64,000 nucleotides of DNA from Amphibalanus amphitrite (GCF_019059575.1 NW_024881780.1:248001-312000), one strand, 5' to 3'. Numbered from the stretch's first letter, positions 39,991 to 52,871 are shown. Translations and numbers: made by a program. The notes: generated by a model not told the origin, from the letters alone.

Positions 39991-40079
39991 CACCGCGCAC
40001 GGAGCCGGCGATCGGAACAGCGCAATGCCGAACGCGCATGTCGCCGGCGATTGTTCGCTTTCGTAGCTGTCATCATAAG

Positions 40080-40930
40080 CCACACATCGGACTCCGGAAT
40101 CAATCGATCGTTGTGTACCTATTCGTTAGAAAAAAAAGTAAAACTCGAGCTTTTGCAAGTCAATCCGAGGCTCAATCGCGTCGCCATTCTTTAACGATAA
40201 CTTGTGTGTGACTCTACGACCGTTTTCCTTCAGAGTTCAGACAACTCCAAATGGATAGCTGACGCACTTGAGCAACAGTAAAAATAGCGGCATCAAACGA
40301 CATTTGGAAATACCTTTGTGAGGTCTCTTGACAGACAGTCACAGACTTACGTACCCTCGCACTTCTAGCCTTCTGGGGAAGGGTCGAACGAGACCCATTC
40401 CCTTGCTTTTTCACAAATATCTCGCGTAAACAACGACACATCGCGCCGTATGTTTTATTCATAGACGGGCGGGAACAGGGGGGGGGGCAGCGGGGGCGCT
40501 TGCCCCCCCCCCCCCAACTTGGGAGCCGAGGGGGCGGCGCCCCCTCAACATTGAGGCAGCGAGAAAAGGTCTTTCCTCCCTTTTCCGGACTTCTTTCCTT
40601 CTTGTTTCCTTTATACATCTAAACATCAACACACGGCATTTTCCTTGTCATCTGAATGGTTTCTGCTGATACAGTATCGATTTGACAACATCTGCTATTG
40701 TCATCCCGCCTTGATTTGGGCCTGACCTTGGCCATAGGCTTGGCAGGCCAGTTTTATACTAGACCATTTTGAGTCAACTTTGAGAAATGCATAACGTACA
40801 ACGGTGGTAAAATCGTTGCTATAGGTATAACACAGTTAACCCGCCCCGGCTGTGAGGGAGGGGTGTGGGGCAATGAGTGCACTGACGTGGCGCCCTCTGT
40901 AAGGGATGGGAATTGGGATGCATGAGATAC
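40080..40930. other. Upstream flank of the btsz-like gene with repeat fragments
   Basis: G-run/C-run fragments lie at 40478-40550 and a TTAACCCGCCCCGGC-like end near 40844. No gene is seen. Confidence 0.4.
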
Positions 40931-41913
40931 ATTGAGGGCCGGTATGGGATTAAAGCTCAGCGACACTACGGGCTTATGTGGTGCCTTCGGTTATCGGTAG
41001 CAACTAGCACCCTCAGAATCACCGGCGTAGGGCCCTCAGAGCCGCCGGTAAGGGGCCTTTAGAGGCACCGGTGTGGGGCCGTCATGCAGGTGCCGGTGTG
41101 GGCGCTCAGAGGTGCTAGTGTGATTCTCTCAGAGGAGCCGATGAGGGTCCTTACAGGCGTTGCTGTGGGCCCTCATAGACGCTGGTGTGGAGCCGTTACA
41201 GACGGGTGTGGGGGCTTTAGAGCTGCTGACGCGAACTCTCTACAAGCCGGCAGGGGTCTCAGTGACCGGCAAGGGGTCCTTAGGCCGGCAGAAGAAGTCC
41301 TGTGGGGTCCTTAGAGACCGGCATGGTACTGTCAGACGACGGGGGGGCCCTCAGACCCACCGGTGTGGGACCCTCAAAAGTCACCAGTGGGCGGCCTTTA
41401 GATGCGCAGGTGTTGGCTGGGTCCTCAGAGCCGCCGATACAGGGCTAATTTTAATAAGCACTGGTGTAGGCACTCAGAGTTGGGGGTGTGAAACCCTCAG
41501 AGACACCGGTGTGGGCCCTCATAGGCGCCGATGAGGGCCCCATAGGCCCATAGCTGCCGTTATGGGGCCCTCAGAAAAATAAGTGTGGGACCATCACAGG
41601 CGGGAAATGCCCCTAGAACTGACCCCTCATAGGCCGGTAAGGACTCTCAGAGACCAGTAACGGGCCTTTGGAGACCACCGAGGTGCCCTGAAAAGGCGCA
41701 AGACTGCCTTCAGAAGCCGGCGTGGGGCCCTTATGAAGATCTTAGTGTGGCTATTTAGGGCCCATGAGGTGCTCTAACGAGCCCCATGGGGCGGTCAGCG
41801 GTTTGACCTTCAGCAGTCAAATGGCGCCGCAGGGCCCCTCGGACCCGAGGGTCCCTTTGAACCCGATGGGGGGGGGGGGTACGTGTCCCCTTAGACCCCT
41901 AGCTACGCCACTG
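40930..41913. repeat. GGGCCCTCAGAG minisatellite ending in a GCTACGCCACTG terminus
   Basis: About forty degenerate units of roughly 22-30 bp (GGCCCTCAGAG followed by GCCGGTGTGGG) end at 41902-41913 with GCTACGCCACTG, the inverse of the terminus at 24634. It is a one-ended element fragment. Confidence 0.65.
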
Positions 41914-42184
41914 TTTCATATGCATCATGTCAGGTATTTTAGGCTCGCCCCCCCCCCCAACTTGAAAATCGTTCCCGGGCCCCTGGTTTTATTACAATTT
42001 ATGAATACAATCGACTAAATTAATTTTATCTCTTCTACGGCACTGATAAAATGACCTTCGGCCTGTGACACCTTTTTATGAGAGAATGGTGATTCGCCGT
42101 GTCAGTGCACACTGCACAGTTTCAATGCGTTCTTGGACTTTTTGTGTTTGGAAACGTGTCAACATGTTAATGTGAAAAGTGATG

Positions 42185-43360
42185 TTTGTTACGAGCGAGC
42201 GAGCGCAGCGAGCGAGCGAGTTCATACTGAAAATCCTGAGTATGAGCGGCCGGCCGGCCGGCCGGCCGTGGGGACGCTCTTCAAAAGCTTATAGGTATCT
42301 TAGGAACGGGACATCCGATTGACAAGCGGTCTTCTTTACTGAATGTCACTTGGACGTAAAAGTTCTGTGCTGTGATGGCCACCATACGTTCTTGCCAACC
42401 ACCGCACGTGGCGCGTGGTAAAGTTGGACATTTTTAAAGAACCCCCAAAATTGCAACCTCAATAACGGCACAACGGTTGGGCCGATTGAATTGAAACTCG
42501 GTACACAGTTAGGTCTCCATCAGATAATTCATCTGCATGTGTTAAAGGGACCCTCCCACCTTAACATTAGATTTGAGTTGAGATAGCCGAAATGGGGTCC
42601 CTGGCTCACAATTACCGGTTTCGGCAGTTACAACATCGAGAAATGCCTTAAATCGGAAATATTGAATTTCAAAATTGCAGCATTTTGATTCAGAGGGGCT
42701 AATGCATAGGAATACCCCTCTGAATGTGTGACGTCATCGCAGATATCTAACGATTTTTAAATGTTTGACTAAAACGTTTTGTAGCACGCGGTGGTGTATG
42801 CTGCTTTGCGCGCAACAAATGCCGCACTTTCAAATAAAGTCGCTAGGAACAGCGGAGATCCCAAAAAGTAAACAAAAGTAAAAGTCTAATATCTTGAAAA
42901 CCGGTGAATATTTTTCGATGAAATTTGGTAAATATTCGTTTTTGCTCTTTCTGAACCGAGCGACATCACTTTCATGCCAATTCATTAACTTTTTTGAAGG
43001 TGGGAGGGTCCCTTTAAGGTTAGGGTGCTACTGCACGTGCGCACATGCAGGGGGCGTTTCCAGATCTCGAGAACGGCTGGGCCGATTGCGCTCAAATTTG
43101 GTACAGGGTTGGGGACCGGTTAGTAGGATGCCGTGCAAAAGTCATTTTGGACCCTGTTTGCACGTGCGCACGTGCAGAATGCCGCTTCCAGATCTCAGGA
43201 ACGGCTGGGCCGATTGCATTCAAATTTGGCACACCGCTAGCGACCGGTTAGAAGGGTGCTTTCCACAAGCCAGTTGGAAGTACCCTCTCGCCCTTCCGCG
43301 CGTGCAGGGCTCACTATCTCACTCGCTCGTTCTTCGCCCAAAAGGCGTTTTACTGGTCTA
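42185..43360. mobile_element. Element with CGGCCG run and TGCACGTGCGCACGTGCA units, copy 1
   Basis: It starts with GAGCGAGCGAG and a CGGCCGGCCGGCCGGCCG run (about 42247) and carries ACGTGCGCAC(A/G)TGCAG units followed by CGGCTGGGCCGATTGC at about 43030 and 43165. It ends near AAAAGGCGTTTTACTGGTC. It hosts the GGGACC MITE at 42542. Related to 60100-60745. Confidence 0.6.
42542..43017. mobile_element. TTAA-flanked MITE, GGGACCCTCCCACC family, copy 2
   Basis: 476 bp with intact TTAA and inverted ends, near-identical to 16802-17278 and nested inside the CACGTG element. Confidence 0.9.
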
Positions 43361-43389
43361 ATACATTGTGGTGGGTATTAACTATCAAG

Positions 43390-44016
43390 CTCACATGAGG
43401 GTCAGGCCACTGCCTGACCTTCAGATGGCCTCGATTAACTTTGTTCTTAATTTTATAACTTTTTTGGATAGTTTTAGAAGCTGATTTCGAATTTAGGACC
43501 ATCTCATGCACTTACGTGTTTTTGTATTCATAGGCTCCTTGCAAGGTACGTACGGTGCCTAAATTTTGCATCGTTGACCTTCCGAATCCGTGACCTCGGC
43601 TCATACCATATAACGCCAGTAAAGTTATCGGAGTTGTTCGTCAATACCTACCCAATTCCCGATCTAACTGAGATAATAGTCATAATAGAAGCAAGTCGGG
43701 AAAACCATCCTCACTGGGCTAAGAAAAACTCGCCCACTCGAATGATAGGGATGCATTGTGACTTCCGGACCGTTTGAACATTTTCATGACGGCCGAGCTG
43801 TGGCTTTGACCTGATGTTGACCTTAGGTTGAGCTTTTGACTAGTTGAATTTCCCTTCCCAAACGAAATACCTACACGTACGAGCATTGACGCACCTGTGC
43901 CCTGAGCCATGCCCCTCAGAAATCACCGGCTGATCTGGTCAATGGGTTCGTAAGTACATATCAACCAGACTAGAATTGGAACTGGGTGCCACCGAACCAG
44001 TCACTGCATCCCGTTG
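43390..44016. other. Intergenic sequence, nothing recognised
   Basis: It has a few scattered TGACCT half-sites. There is no frame or repeat boundary. Confidence 0.4.
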
Positions 44017-46468
44017 CCTCGTAACCCGCGAGTTGCTGGGGGGGGGGGCGTTAAACGCCCCCACTTTTTTCGCCGGGCCATAGCATAAAAACGGCGCGCC
44101 GCAGGCGCGCCAAATTTTGGGTACCTGTAGGAAATCGATTGAAGTTTATTGTGACCAAGTTTCAAAAAAATCAGTCGGAAAATTTTTGAGATATCGAGGT
44201 TTTAGTGACGTCATGATTTCTGAGTGTTCCACCAAAAACGGCATATGTTCAAAAAATCATATAAAATCACAGGAAAGACATACAGACATGCCGTAAACCA
44301 GGGACCGCGGATTCAAATTCTCGTAGGGTGTGCAAGATGTGGCGATTGGGCCCCCATCTCACGCCGGGCCCCTTCCAAAAAGTAAGCGCCGCCACTGCTC
44401 CGGAATAAGCCGGTTCTAAGGCAGCGGGGCGGGAAAACCTTCAAAATTGACGGTCGTAAGATGACTGAGCGAGCATCTTACGGTCAGGAGATGCATTAGC
44501 ATAGTAAATGCACATGCATGCATGCAACGTGATCCAAATCGATCTCCGATTTTCCCAAACAGGCCCCTAAAGGCTTACAGTGACCTTCAAGGGCCCCTAC
44601 GGGCCTCAGTGAGCCCTTTTGCACAGTTGATGTTGGCACACTTCTTTTTATCATGGATTACATGAATCAATTTAAAAATAAAACACGGCCGGCGGGATGT
44701 TTGGGCCCATCGATTTGGCCCCTATGACCTATGTATGGGGGTCTGGCCTCCGGCCCCCTTAGCTTCCCCATTGCTCTACGGCCCACACGCTGGCTTTGGG
44801 GCCCCATAAAGGCCGCACGCCAGCTCCTGAGACCCAACGCCGGCAATTCTAAGGGTCACCGGCGCACCGCACACGGTCTTTGAAGGTCCCATAACGGCCT
44901 CTGGAATACCTATGTACATAGAAATATGGATGCCCACGCCGCTTCTTGGGCCCCCACACCGGGCTCTGACACCGTTCGCCGGCTCCATGGGGTACCAACT
45001 ACTACCAAGCAAGCTCGCCTGGAGGTCCCCTATCGTCTCTTGGCGCCCGAGTAGCCTCGATGCCTGAATAGGGCCCCGAGACATCGACCTTGGCCAAAAA
45101 GTGTTCGTGTAGGCCCTCAGAAACTGGCGTGAGCCCTGAGATTACTGAGTGGGCTACTCAGGCACTTCTGTCTGGTCATCATGCATCGATTTGGGTCCGA
45201 GCTAGTGAGGGTTATCAGAAGCATCCTTTAGCCCTGCGACTTCAGAGGTTGGTTTGAGATCCTAAAAAAGAAAGTGAGGGGACTCCGAGGCTTTCAAAGG
45301 GCTTTTCCTCGGAGGTCAGCCTTGGCCGAGCGGCGTTCCTCAAACTGGTGTAGGGCGCTGAGATTACTAAATGGGACTCTCGAGTATTGGCATGAGGCCC
45401 TTAACTATCAGCACGGTGCCCTCAGGAGCCGGTAAGGGCTCCTCTGCGGCATGCATAAGCCATCCGATCTCAGAGGCCGGTGTGAGATCCTAAACAAGAG
45501 CTGAGTGCACTTAAAAACCTGCGTAGGGCCCTCAGAGATCAGCTTTGACCAGACGGCGGTCGTGGACGCCCTTAGAAACTGACGTAGGGGCCGCCTCAGT
45601 CGGTCGGCCCTCTCACATCAGCCTGGGGATCTCAGGAATCGGCCTGGGGCCCTCAAGAGCCGGTTAGGGTCCTCGGAAAGTGGCATTATACCCTGAGATA
45701 GCCGTGTAAGGCCCTCGGGTAACGGCTTGGGGCCCTCGGGCATCGGCCTGCGCCCCCGGGCATTGGCCAGAGGTCCTTGGATATCGGTCTGGGGCCACTC
45801 AAGAGCCGGTGAGGGCCTTCAGAAACTGGTATGGGGCCCTGAGATAACTCTGTGGGCTTTCAGGTGCTGATGCAGGACCCTTAGGCATCGGCCCCAAGAG
45901 GGGTTAAGGAGGGCAGGGGGCAGGGGCCCTCAAGAGCCGGTTAGGGCCCTCAGAAACTGGCGTGGATCCCTGAGCTAGCCATGTAGGCACTCAGACACCG
46001 GCATGAGACCTTTAGACATCGACTTGGGGCCCTCGGGCATCGGCCTGGGCCCTCAAGAGCCGGTGGGAGCGCTAAAAATGGCGTGGGTGGGGTTCTGAGA
46101 TAAACCCTGAGATAACACTAGAACCTGTTCACGCCTTCAGGCACCGGTGCGGGACCATCAGGCTCGCGCTGGGGCCCTCGAGAATCGGCTTGGGACAATC
46201 AAGCGCCAGGGCCGCATGGGCCCCCACAACGAACTGTGGGTGTGCAAAAATAGGTGTTTGCACACCCTCAGGATTTTCAGGGTGTGCAATTGCACACCCT
46301 GCCCCCCGGAATCCGCGGTCCCTGCCGTAAACGCCATTTGACTGCCAATACCATGAACAATCAAATGGCTATCTTCGATTATTGATTATCGTTCCGATTT
46401 TTCCAAAATCTTGAAGTGAATCTTGGCAATTTCTCGTGACTACTTCACGACCATGATACATGCATTTC
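44017..46468. mobile_element. Decayed GTAACCCGCGAG-type MITE split by a hAT element
   Basis: Its left end GTAACCCGCGAGTTGCTGGG with a G-run resembles the TTAACCCGC family. The sequence continues after the hAT insertion (44299-46324). The right end is not identified. Confidence 0.45.
44299..46324. mobile_element. hAT-type element, 8-bp duplication CCGTAAAC
   Basis: The ends CAGGGACCGCGGATTC and GAATCCGCGGTCCCTG are exact inverted repeats. CCGTAAAC flanks both (44291-44298 and 46325-46332). Subterminal GGTGTGCAA repeats are present. The interior is filled with the GGGCCCTCAGAG minisatellite (about 44560-46210). No transposase. Confidence 0.9.
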
Positions 46469-47905
46469 TTAACCCTCGCATGTGTGCGGCGTTTTCCAGC
46501 TTCTAATGTGTGTGGGGGGGGGGGGTCGGTTGGACCCCCCCCCTTGCCGTTTGGCCCCTGATCGAGCTAGAGCTTCGCGGAAAAAACGAGCGTGTTGCCC
46601 GTGACGAGAGGAAGCCGATGATACCCAATTTTAAGGTCCTAGGTCATTGGGTGACCTTCCAGGTCAGGTCAATGACCCAAAGTTGGGAAAATCGGGACCT
46701 GCTAGAAAGTCGTAAAGTGTGGCTGCTAAGCGGGTTTTCGGGGTGCTGATCACGAATATCGTGTTAGTTTTGATCACAGATGATGTCTTTAAGCATTTAG
46801 ACCAGGTCGGGTCAGGTCAGGTCAGGTCAACCAGTAGGCATCGTGACGGGTATTCGTAGTACGTGTCAACCGCCTCTGACAGCTTCGTAACATGTTACGA
46901 AGGCACCAAAACTACTTCGTAAATGTTCAAATGGTTGCTAAATTCGAATTCAGCTCGAAAAACTAGCCTAGAAACATGTACAGCTCGAAAAAGTGAACCG
47001 AGGTCACCCGAGGTCACCAAAGGTCAATGACCTGACCTGACCTTCAGGTGACCTTGACACCCACCCTAATGCATGGAAGCAACATCAAATCACATGTTTG
47101 AACGTTTGGAGCCACGAAAAGCTTGCAAACGCGCGGCTAATGCGTGCCGACATACGCAGAATCGCGATTCCGGCCAAACATGGTCTCGGAAAAGAGGTCA
47201 CAGGCAGGGTTGTGCTTGACTCATGAGTCGAGTCAAAAATTTGACTCAACTCTGACTCAAATGAGTCAGATTTGAGTCGAGTCGGATAAATTTTTGAGCT
47301 GTTGAGTTGAGTCAGAGTTGAGCCGGACAAAAATTTTAAGGCGTTGAGTTGAGTCAGAGTTGAGTCAGTAAAATAACTTTTGACATTGAGTTGAGTCAAA
47401 CATTTAGGAACATGAGTCACCTGACTCAACTTTCCAGAAACAAGCTTTTCATTCCCCACCCCCGCTTCCCTGACCCTGTTGCCGGACTTTTTCACCCCCT
47501 CCCCCCGCTCAAGAGCTTTTTTATCTGAGTCAATTTTGAGTCAACTCACTTGACTCAACAAAAAATTTGAGTCAAGTTTGAGTCGACTCATATTTTCATT
47601 GAGCCGCTTGAGTCATGAGTCGAGTCAAAGGAAAAAATCAGCTCCTTGTTTGAGTCAGAGTTGAGTCAGGGCTTTCTGAGGTTGAATGATGAGTCGAGTC
47701 GGCAAATTTTTTGAGTCGAGCACAACTCTGGTCACAGGTCAAAGGTCATTTGGGTCAGGGTCATGAAATTTTCAGGGTAGGTGTAAAATTGATCAATGTG
47801 AGGGTACTGAAAGTTTCGTCGCGATCGGCCGCTTTTTACGCGAGTTATTCGCGAAAAACCATGGGGGTCCATCCGACCCCCCCCCCCTACACATGCGAGG
47901 GTTAA
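46469..47905. mobile_element. TTAA-type MITE, TTAACCCTCGCATGTG ends, interrupted
   Basis: The ends are TTAACCCTCGCATGTG and CACATGCGAGGGTTAA (the right is ACATGCGAGGGTTAA), with G-run/C-run tracts and strings such as GGGTCAGGTCAGGTCAGG near 46808. It is interrupted by a hAT MITE at 47205-47730; without it the element is about 0.9 kb. Confidence 0.85.
47205..47730. mobile_element. hAT MITE rich in TGASTCA motifs, copy 2
   Basis: Its ends are CAGGGTTGTGC and GCACAACTCTG, with an exact 8-bp duplication GTCACAGG at 47197-47204 and 47731-47738. It is the same family as 23778-24308 in inverse orientation. Confidence 0.9.
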
Positions 47906-47999
47906 ATTGAACTTTTTGAGCCAAACACGTACACATATGATAGAATGAATGTCACCATCGTGCTCTACGCCCCAAATTACCCATAAAACATGTGTCACA

Positions 48000-48425
48000 G
48001 GCTGCGAATATCAGTTTTGATTTTCGGGGATATGTGCCTACCCGGTTGACCTGACCTTGACCCTGACCTATGCTTGACTGACCCCTACATGGAGCTGACA
48101 CTCCTGTAGGCCTTATATGATGGATTGTGCACCGTTTTGACAGAGTTTATGACGAGAGGCGCCCATTGCTAAGTCTTGAAGTCCATGCTGCTGAAAGCCC
48201 GATTTCAGGTGTTTGATCTGACCTTGACCCGACATGTGACCTCAAAATTCAACTTTAAAGTGCTCATCTGAAGCGTCTCGTCGCGTTCTTTCGTTTGCCG
48301 CCTCGTGCGTTTCGCTGCGCCTATTGGTTCTCGAGTTATCGGCTGCCGGCTGGGGGCGTTTAACGCCCCCCCCCCCCCAGCAAACGGTGGGTGGCGAAAT
48401 ACCCCAGCAACTGCCGGGGTAACAA
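48000..48425. repeat. Fragment of the AACCCGC / G-run MITE family, reversed
   Basis: TTGACCTGACCTTGACCC strings, a GGGGGCGTTTAACGCCCCCC hairpin at 48354 and a CCAGCAACTGCCGGGGTAAC end match the element at 44017 in reverse. Confidence 0.55.
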
Positions 48426-49361
48426 GCGCACACGGCCTTTGTTTTTCCCCCTCGGAACTCGGGGTCCATTTGAGGCGAACCGTGAGCGGCTCAGAAGATC
48501 AGAGAATAGAGATGACCGAATGGCAGTGGGTTCCACCAGCGGAACCCCTCTCATCTCAGCCATTGTATATATATGCTATATGAATATGAAGAAAGAGGAT
48601 AGGTCTGACGATGGCCAGGCTAGAATCATTGAAAACTGTTTACTGAGCCAAGTTTAGCCGCTTCAAATGATAAACGCGTCTTGCTTTATAGGTCGAGAGT
48701 ATTTTTGGTAAAATTTTCGGTACAGTAAAGGATATGGTAGCTAAATAGCGGTACTCGTACCTTTTGGCTTTTGCCTCTTGCGTCGCATTTGTATTTATTA
48801 TTGTACGAGATCATACGAGATCATTTATCGCCGAAATAAAAGAACCAAAACATCTCGATTTATCTCAATATATGGTGGTGTTATTATACAGTTTCTTGTC
48901 CTGAATGATAAATAGAACCGGTAAGTTACTGCTATTTATGAAGTAGCGTTCCTTTACATATTAATACATATTGATTGATGGATGTCTCAATACCAGCTCA
49001 AAGTCAAAGTAAAATCAACAGCCTTGAGCCTGTCTAATATATTTTGATTATCGTAAAACGGGGCTAAAAGGGACAGTGGGGTTATAAAGGACAAATTCGG
49101 GAAAAAGTAAAGAGGGATCTGGGTAATGCAGCGAACGAGAAACAAAAGAAAATAGATACAGCGGAAGTATGCCCAATCTAGGGAGCGCATTTTCGTGGGC
49201 CTTACTAACAACTGGATAAAGTCAGATGGCTGGCCAGCTGGTGACGTACAATAGCTATGTTATTTTGATTTATTGCTATAAACACTGTAGGATATGAACA
49301 TGAACATGTAAAATGGCACTCATAGAAAAATTTAAAGATGGATATTTAGTTATTTGTATCC
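48426..49361. other. Intergenic AT-rich sequence
   Basis: No gene is recognised; a short GGGGCTAAAAGGGACAGTGG fragment near 49060 may be repeat-derived. Confidence 0.4.
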
Positions 49362-51400
49362 CAGTAGGCGGAACTATGGTCAAGCGTACCCATTTTCGGG
49401 AACGCATTTTCGTTCCCATGTTTGGGAACGATAAACCCAAATATGGGAACGCCATGTAGGCATTATTTAAAACAAGAAAAAGAACTGTTAAATGACGTCC
49501 AAAAAATATAAAACGATCGTGAACCGCCTGATAGTTGTCTCAATATTGTTGGGAAAGAGTTTGATATTGTAAGGCCCATCGTAGTTTCAAATCGTTCCCC
49601 TATTTCTAAAGCAGTCCATCACCCGGGCCGCGAGCCCAAATTTGGGAACGCTGTCGTACACTGGCGCTGCAAGCGTTCCTTATTATGGGAACGGCGTACC
49701 CAAAATTGGGAACGATTTCACCGACGCCTTTCAGGGGCTCTTTTCATTAACAAGCATCACGTCCAACGCCGCAAATTATTGTTAACGCAACAATCATCAG
49801 ATGACCTTTCCGGCAAGACCGTTGCATGTTTCGCCCGGTCTTCTGCGCTTTTATTCCCGTCGATCTCGCAGCGGGCACGCCCCCCTCTGCAGGATTACGT
49901 AATCCACAACGCTCAGCGATGTTCAACAAGGTCTTCCATACCTATATCCACCGTCCGCGCCGAGGGTGGAGACATGTCAAGCACCTGTCTGCTAATCACC
50001 GAGAGTTGACGAGCACAAGAAGTATCCAAAAATGGGAACGCTGAATATGTTACACCCTCAAAACACCTAGTCCCAATGAAAATCTAGTTTTTTCCTTTCT
50101 TAATGAGTGTAAGTGGCAAAAGGCCTGGTAGGATGGGCACGACGTATGATCGAAATCAGCATAAAAATTATAAATAAGCCACACAGAGCGACCTATATCA
50201 GAGAAATTCCCCCAACCGATCATGCTTAGAAACGCCGAAGACAAAAACCACGCTCATGACACTGCTTATAAAACAACGCTAAACAGCTAGCATCCAAATA
50301 AAATATGTCTTTCAGGGCTGATAAAATACAGCTGAATGATTTTAAACCACTGAAACTGAGTTTACAACAGTAGTTCGGTAAAATCACTGACGTTCCACGC
50401 GGTCGATCGCCCCGACACCAAATGTCAACAATATTACCTCGGGACTGTCCGCGTGTTCGCTTGCATATGTCATCATCTGGTGTCGCTAGAATGAAACTTC
50501 ATAACCAGGCGAAAATTATTATACTTGACCTCAAAATGTAAAAAATGCTTCATTTTCCTTAAAGGAAATAGTTCACTTTTTAACATGGGTTTTGAACTGG
50601 AATAGCAGTTCCGTAGCTTGGGCTGAGACGAGCATAAATCAGGAGCTTTTACAGCCCAACGATCACCCTAGGCAAAGATATTCTATTTCTCGTCCCAGGA
50701 TGTGTGCCTTGCATATATTCGCATCCAGTATGAAAAGAGCATGGGTCCCGAAAATTCTTCAGAAACTAGTGAAATTATCTACGAGAACTCAAGAGAAATT
50801 CTCGTACTGATCAATAAGGACATTCAGCAGCAGCAGATCGCCCAAATGCCGGTGGCCGCGATAATTTCTCTAGTTTCTGAAGAATTTTCGGAACCCATGC
50901 TCTTTTCATACTGGATCGCCTGTGCCTTACAGAAACTGAAAAGTTCTTCTTATATCAAAATATAGAAAATAATCTTTTGTTATAAATAGGTTTTATTTTC
51001 TTTGCTGATCATTTTGAACATAAAAAATCATAAATCCATTGCAAAAAAAATAATTTCGTGAAAGTGAACTATTTCCTTTAAACTTGCATGTTAAATGTCG
51101 TATAACCCATATTTCCACCATTCTGTCATTTTTAAAAAATCATTAAAAATATCATTCCACGGTCAATTTCCTTGTTCCACGGTCAGATTAAAGATAACTT
51201 TATGGAGATTTAGTAGATACTTAAATCAGCGTGCACTTTTTTGAGACGTGATGCACTTTTGAGTTTTAGTGGGCGAACGGCCGAAAAATTGCCTTCCGTT
51301 CTCATAAATGGGAACGCCCGTTCCCATATTTGGGAACTCCGTTCCCAAAAATGGGAACGTTCCTATATTTGGGTACTCATGACCATAGTTCCGCCTACTG
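49362..51400. mobile_element. 2-kb TIR element with GGGAACG motif arrays
   Basis: The ends are a perfect 21-bp inverted repeat beginning CAGTAGGCGGAACTATGG. The four bases ATCC flank both sides. Near both ends, GTTCCCAnnTTTGGGAAC-like palindromes are densely repeated. No transposase is visible. It is interrupted by a TTAA MITE at 50559-51081. The ends resemble hAT termini, but the duplication is only 4 bp. Confidence 0.75.
50559..51081. mobile_element. TTAA MITE, AAGGAAATAGTTCAC family, copy 1
   Basis: The inverted ends are TTAAAGGAAATAGTTCAC and GTGAACTATTTCCTTTAA, with a TTAA duplication. The interior contains inverted segments such as GAGCATGGGTCCCGAAAATT. An 87-codon frame here is not considered a gene. 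Confidence 0.85.
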
Positions 51401-51477
51401 ATCCGGCATTGATATACAACAAGCTCTGCTAGCACTACCATACAGCACTAGCTGGCAAATTGTCCAGAAAATAGTAC

Positions 51478-51835
51478 AGCCCATTTTTGTTCCCATGATT
51501 GGGAACTAAAAACCCAAATAGGGGAATGCTATGTCAATGTAGGCATTATTTAAAACAAGAAGAACCGTTAAATGATATCCTGAAAATATAAAGCGATCAT
51601 GAACTGCCTGATATTTGTCTCAGTATTGTTGGGAAAGAGTTAGATATTGATATTGATTATTGATATTGATATTGATAGAGAAAGATATTGTAAAGCCCAG
51701 CACAGTTTCAAATCGTTCCCCAATTTCTAAAGTAGTTCACCGCCTGGGCTGTGTGCCCAAAGTTGGGAATGCTTTCGTACACTGTTGCTGCCAGCATTCC
51801 TTATTATGGGAACGGTGTACCCAAATGTTCAAATG
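51478..51835. repeat. Diverged partial copy of the GGGAACG element
   Basis: It aligns by eye with about 49404-49705 (shared GGCATTATTTAAAACAAGA and TATTGTTGGGAAAGAGTT). A GATATT microsatellite is inserted at about 51650-51690. Confidence 0.7.
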
Positions 51836-52871
51836 TTCAGGGCCTTTTGCTTTCTTTGTCCTGACTCCTGTTCAATTGTAAGCTGCAAAGCAGCCAAACT
51901 TCTTTGTCTTTTTCTCTGAGACTTGGATCCTTGAAGAAACAAGGAACTTGTCTAAACCAGTAAATACTGATTTGTCTAGGTGGAAGGAAAAGGATAAGCT
52001 AAAGAGGGGCTCAAAAGTTTTGTGGGATAAGGGCTAAGGCGCTTGTCATATCATCATGGATATTACTCTTAGTGATAAAAGGCAAAAACTGAAGTTCTCT
52101 TGGCATATCCTGGTATTCATTTACAGCATTGCATTGAGCAGGGAGCAGTGCCACCAAGTGTGTTTCAACTTATTTAAGCCCAGAGTGAATACAAATTGCA
52201 GCTGAATTATTGCATTATTTAAGATTTCTGAGCATTTCATCACCATTTACATATATTTTTGCATATCATAGAGCAATCTGGTTTTTCAGTGCTGACTTTT
52301 TGTTCTCATTTTTGCTTTTTAGATACCTCTTGGATGCACTAGTTCTTTTCTTTTGTCAGTTATCACCAAGCTACTGGTAATTTCTTTCCTTATATCAACA
52401 ATCAGATCTTCGGGCAAATATTCAGACACTTTCCTTAGGTATTCACTAAATATAAAAATATAGAGCTAAGCTCAGTTTTTTTTTTGCCACATATGTAATC
52501 TCTGGCCCTGAATAGTGAATTTGATCATATCACCACTCAAATATGATGTCACACCTATAATGAAATGGGCTTTGAAAGATATACTTACTTCTTTTTCAGC
52601 GATGCTAAAGCTTCATTAGCTGACACGCTATCGGCTGATTTGTTAAAATATCAGTCAGGGAAAAGCCTCATGACCTAAAAAGCAAATAAATTGTTTAAAA
52701 AATCGAACATTATTTACTACCACCGGCAACCTAAACCAACCAGGATTCGTGCTCCAGGGTAGAGTGTGAGGAGGTGAGGCCGGGGTCATAAGGCGGACAC
52801 TCTCCCAATTACTGTCGACCGATGGCGGATCACTAACATCCCCTGTGACCCCTGCCGACAGCTCGGGCGGT
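51836..52871. other. Upstream flank of the zinc-finger gene
   Basis: AT-rich, with no TATA box or CpG island identified. The frame of the first exon stays open upstream of 52872, so a 5' exon could be hidden here. Confidence 0.35.

Noticed and set aside
42185-42270. CpG island promoter at the CGGCCG run
   Set aside because: The same run occurs in the related repeat at 60700, so it belongs to the transposon.
50592-50965. 72- and 87-codon frames at 50.6-51.0 kb
   Set aside because: They lie wholly in a TTAA MITE with internal inverted repeats, and the copy at 61977 does not preserve them.
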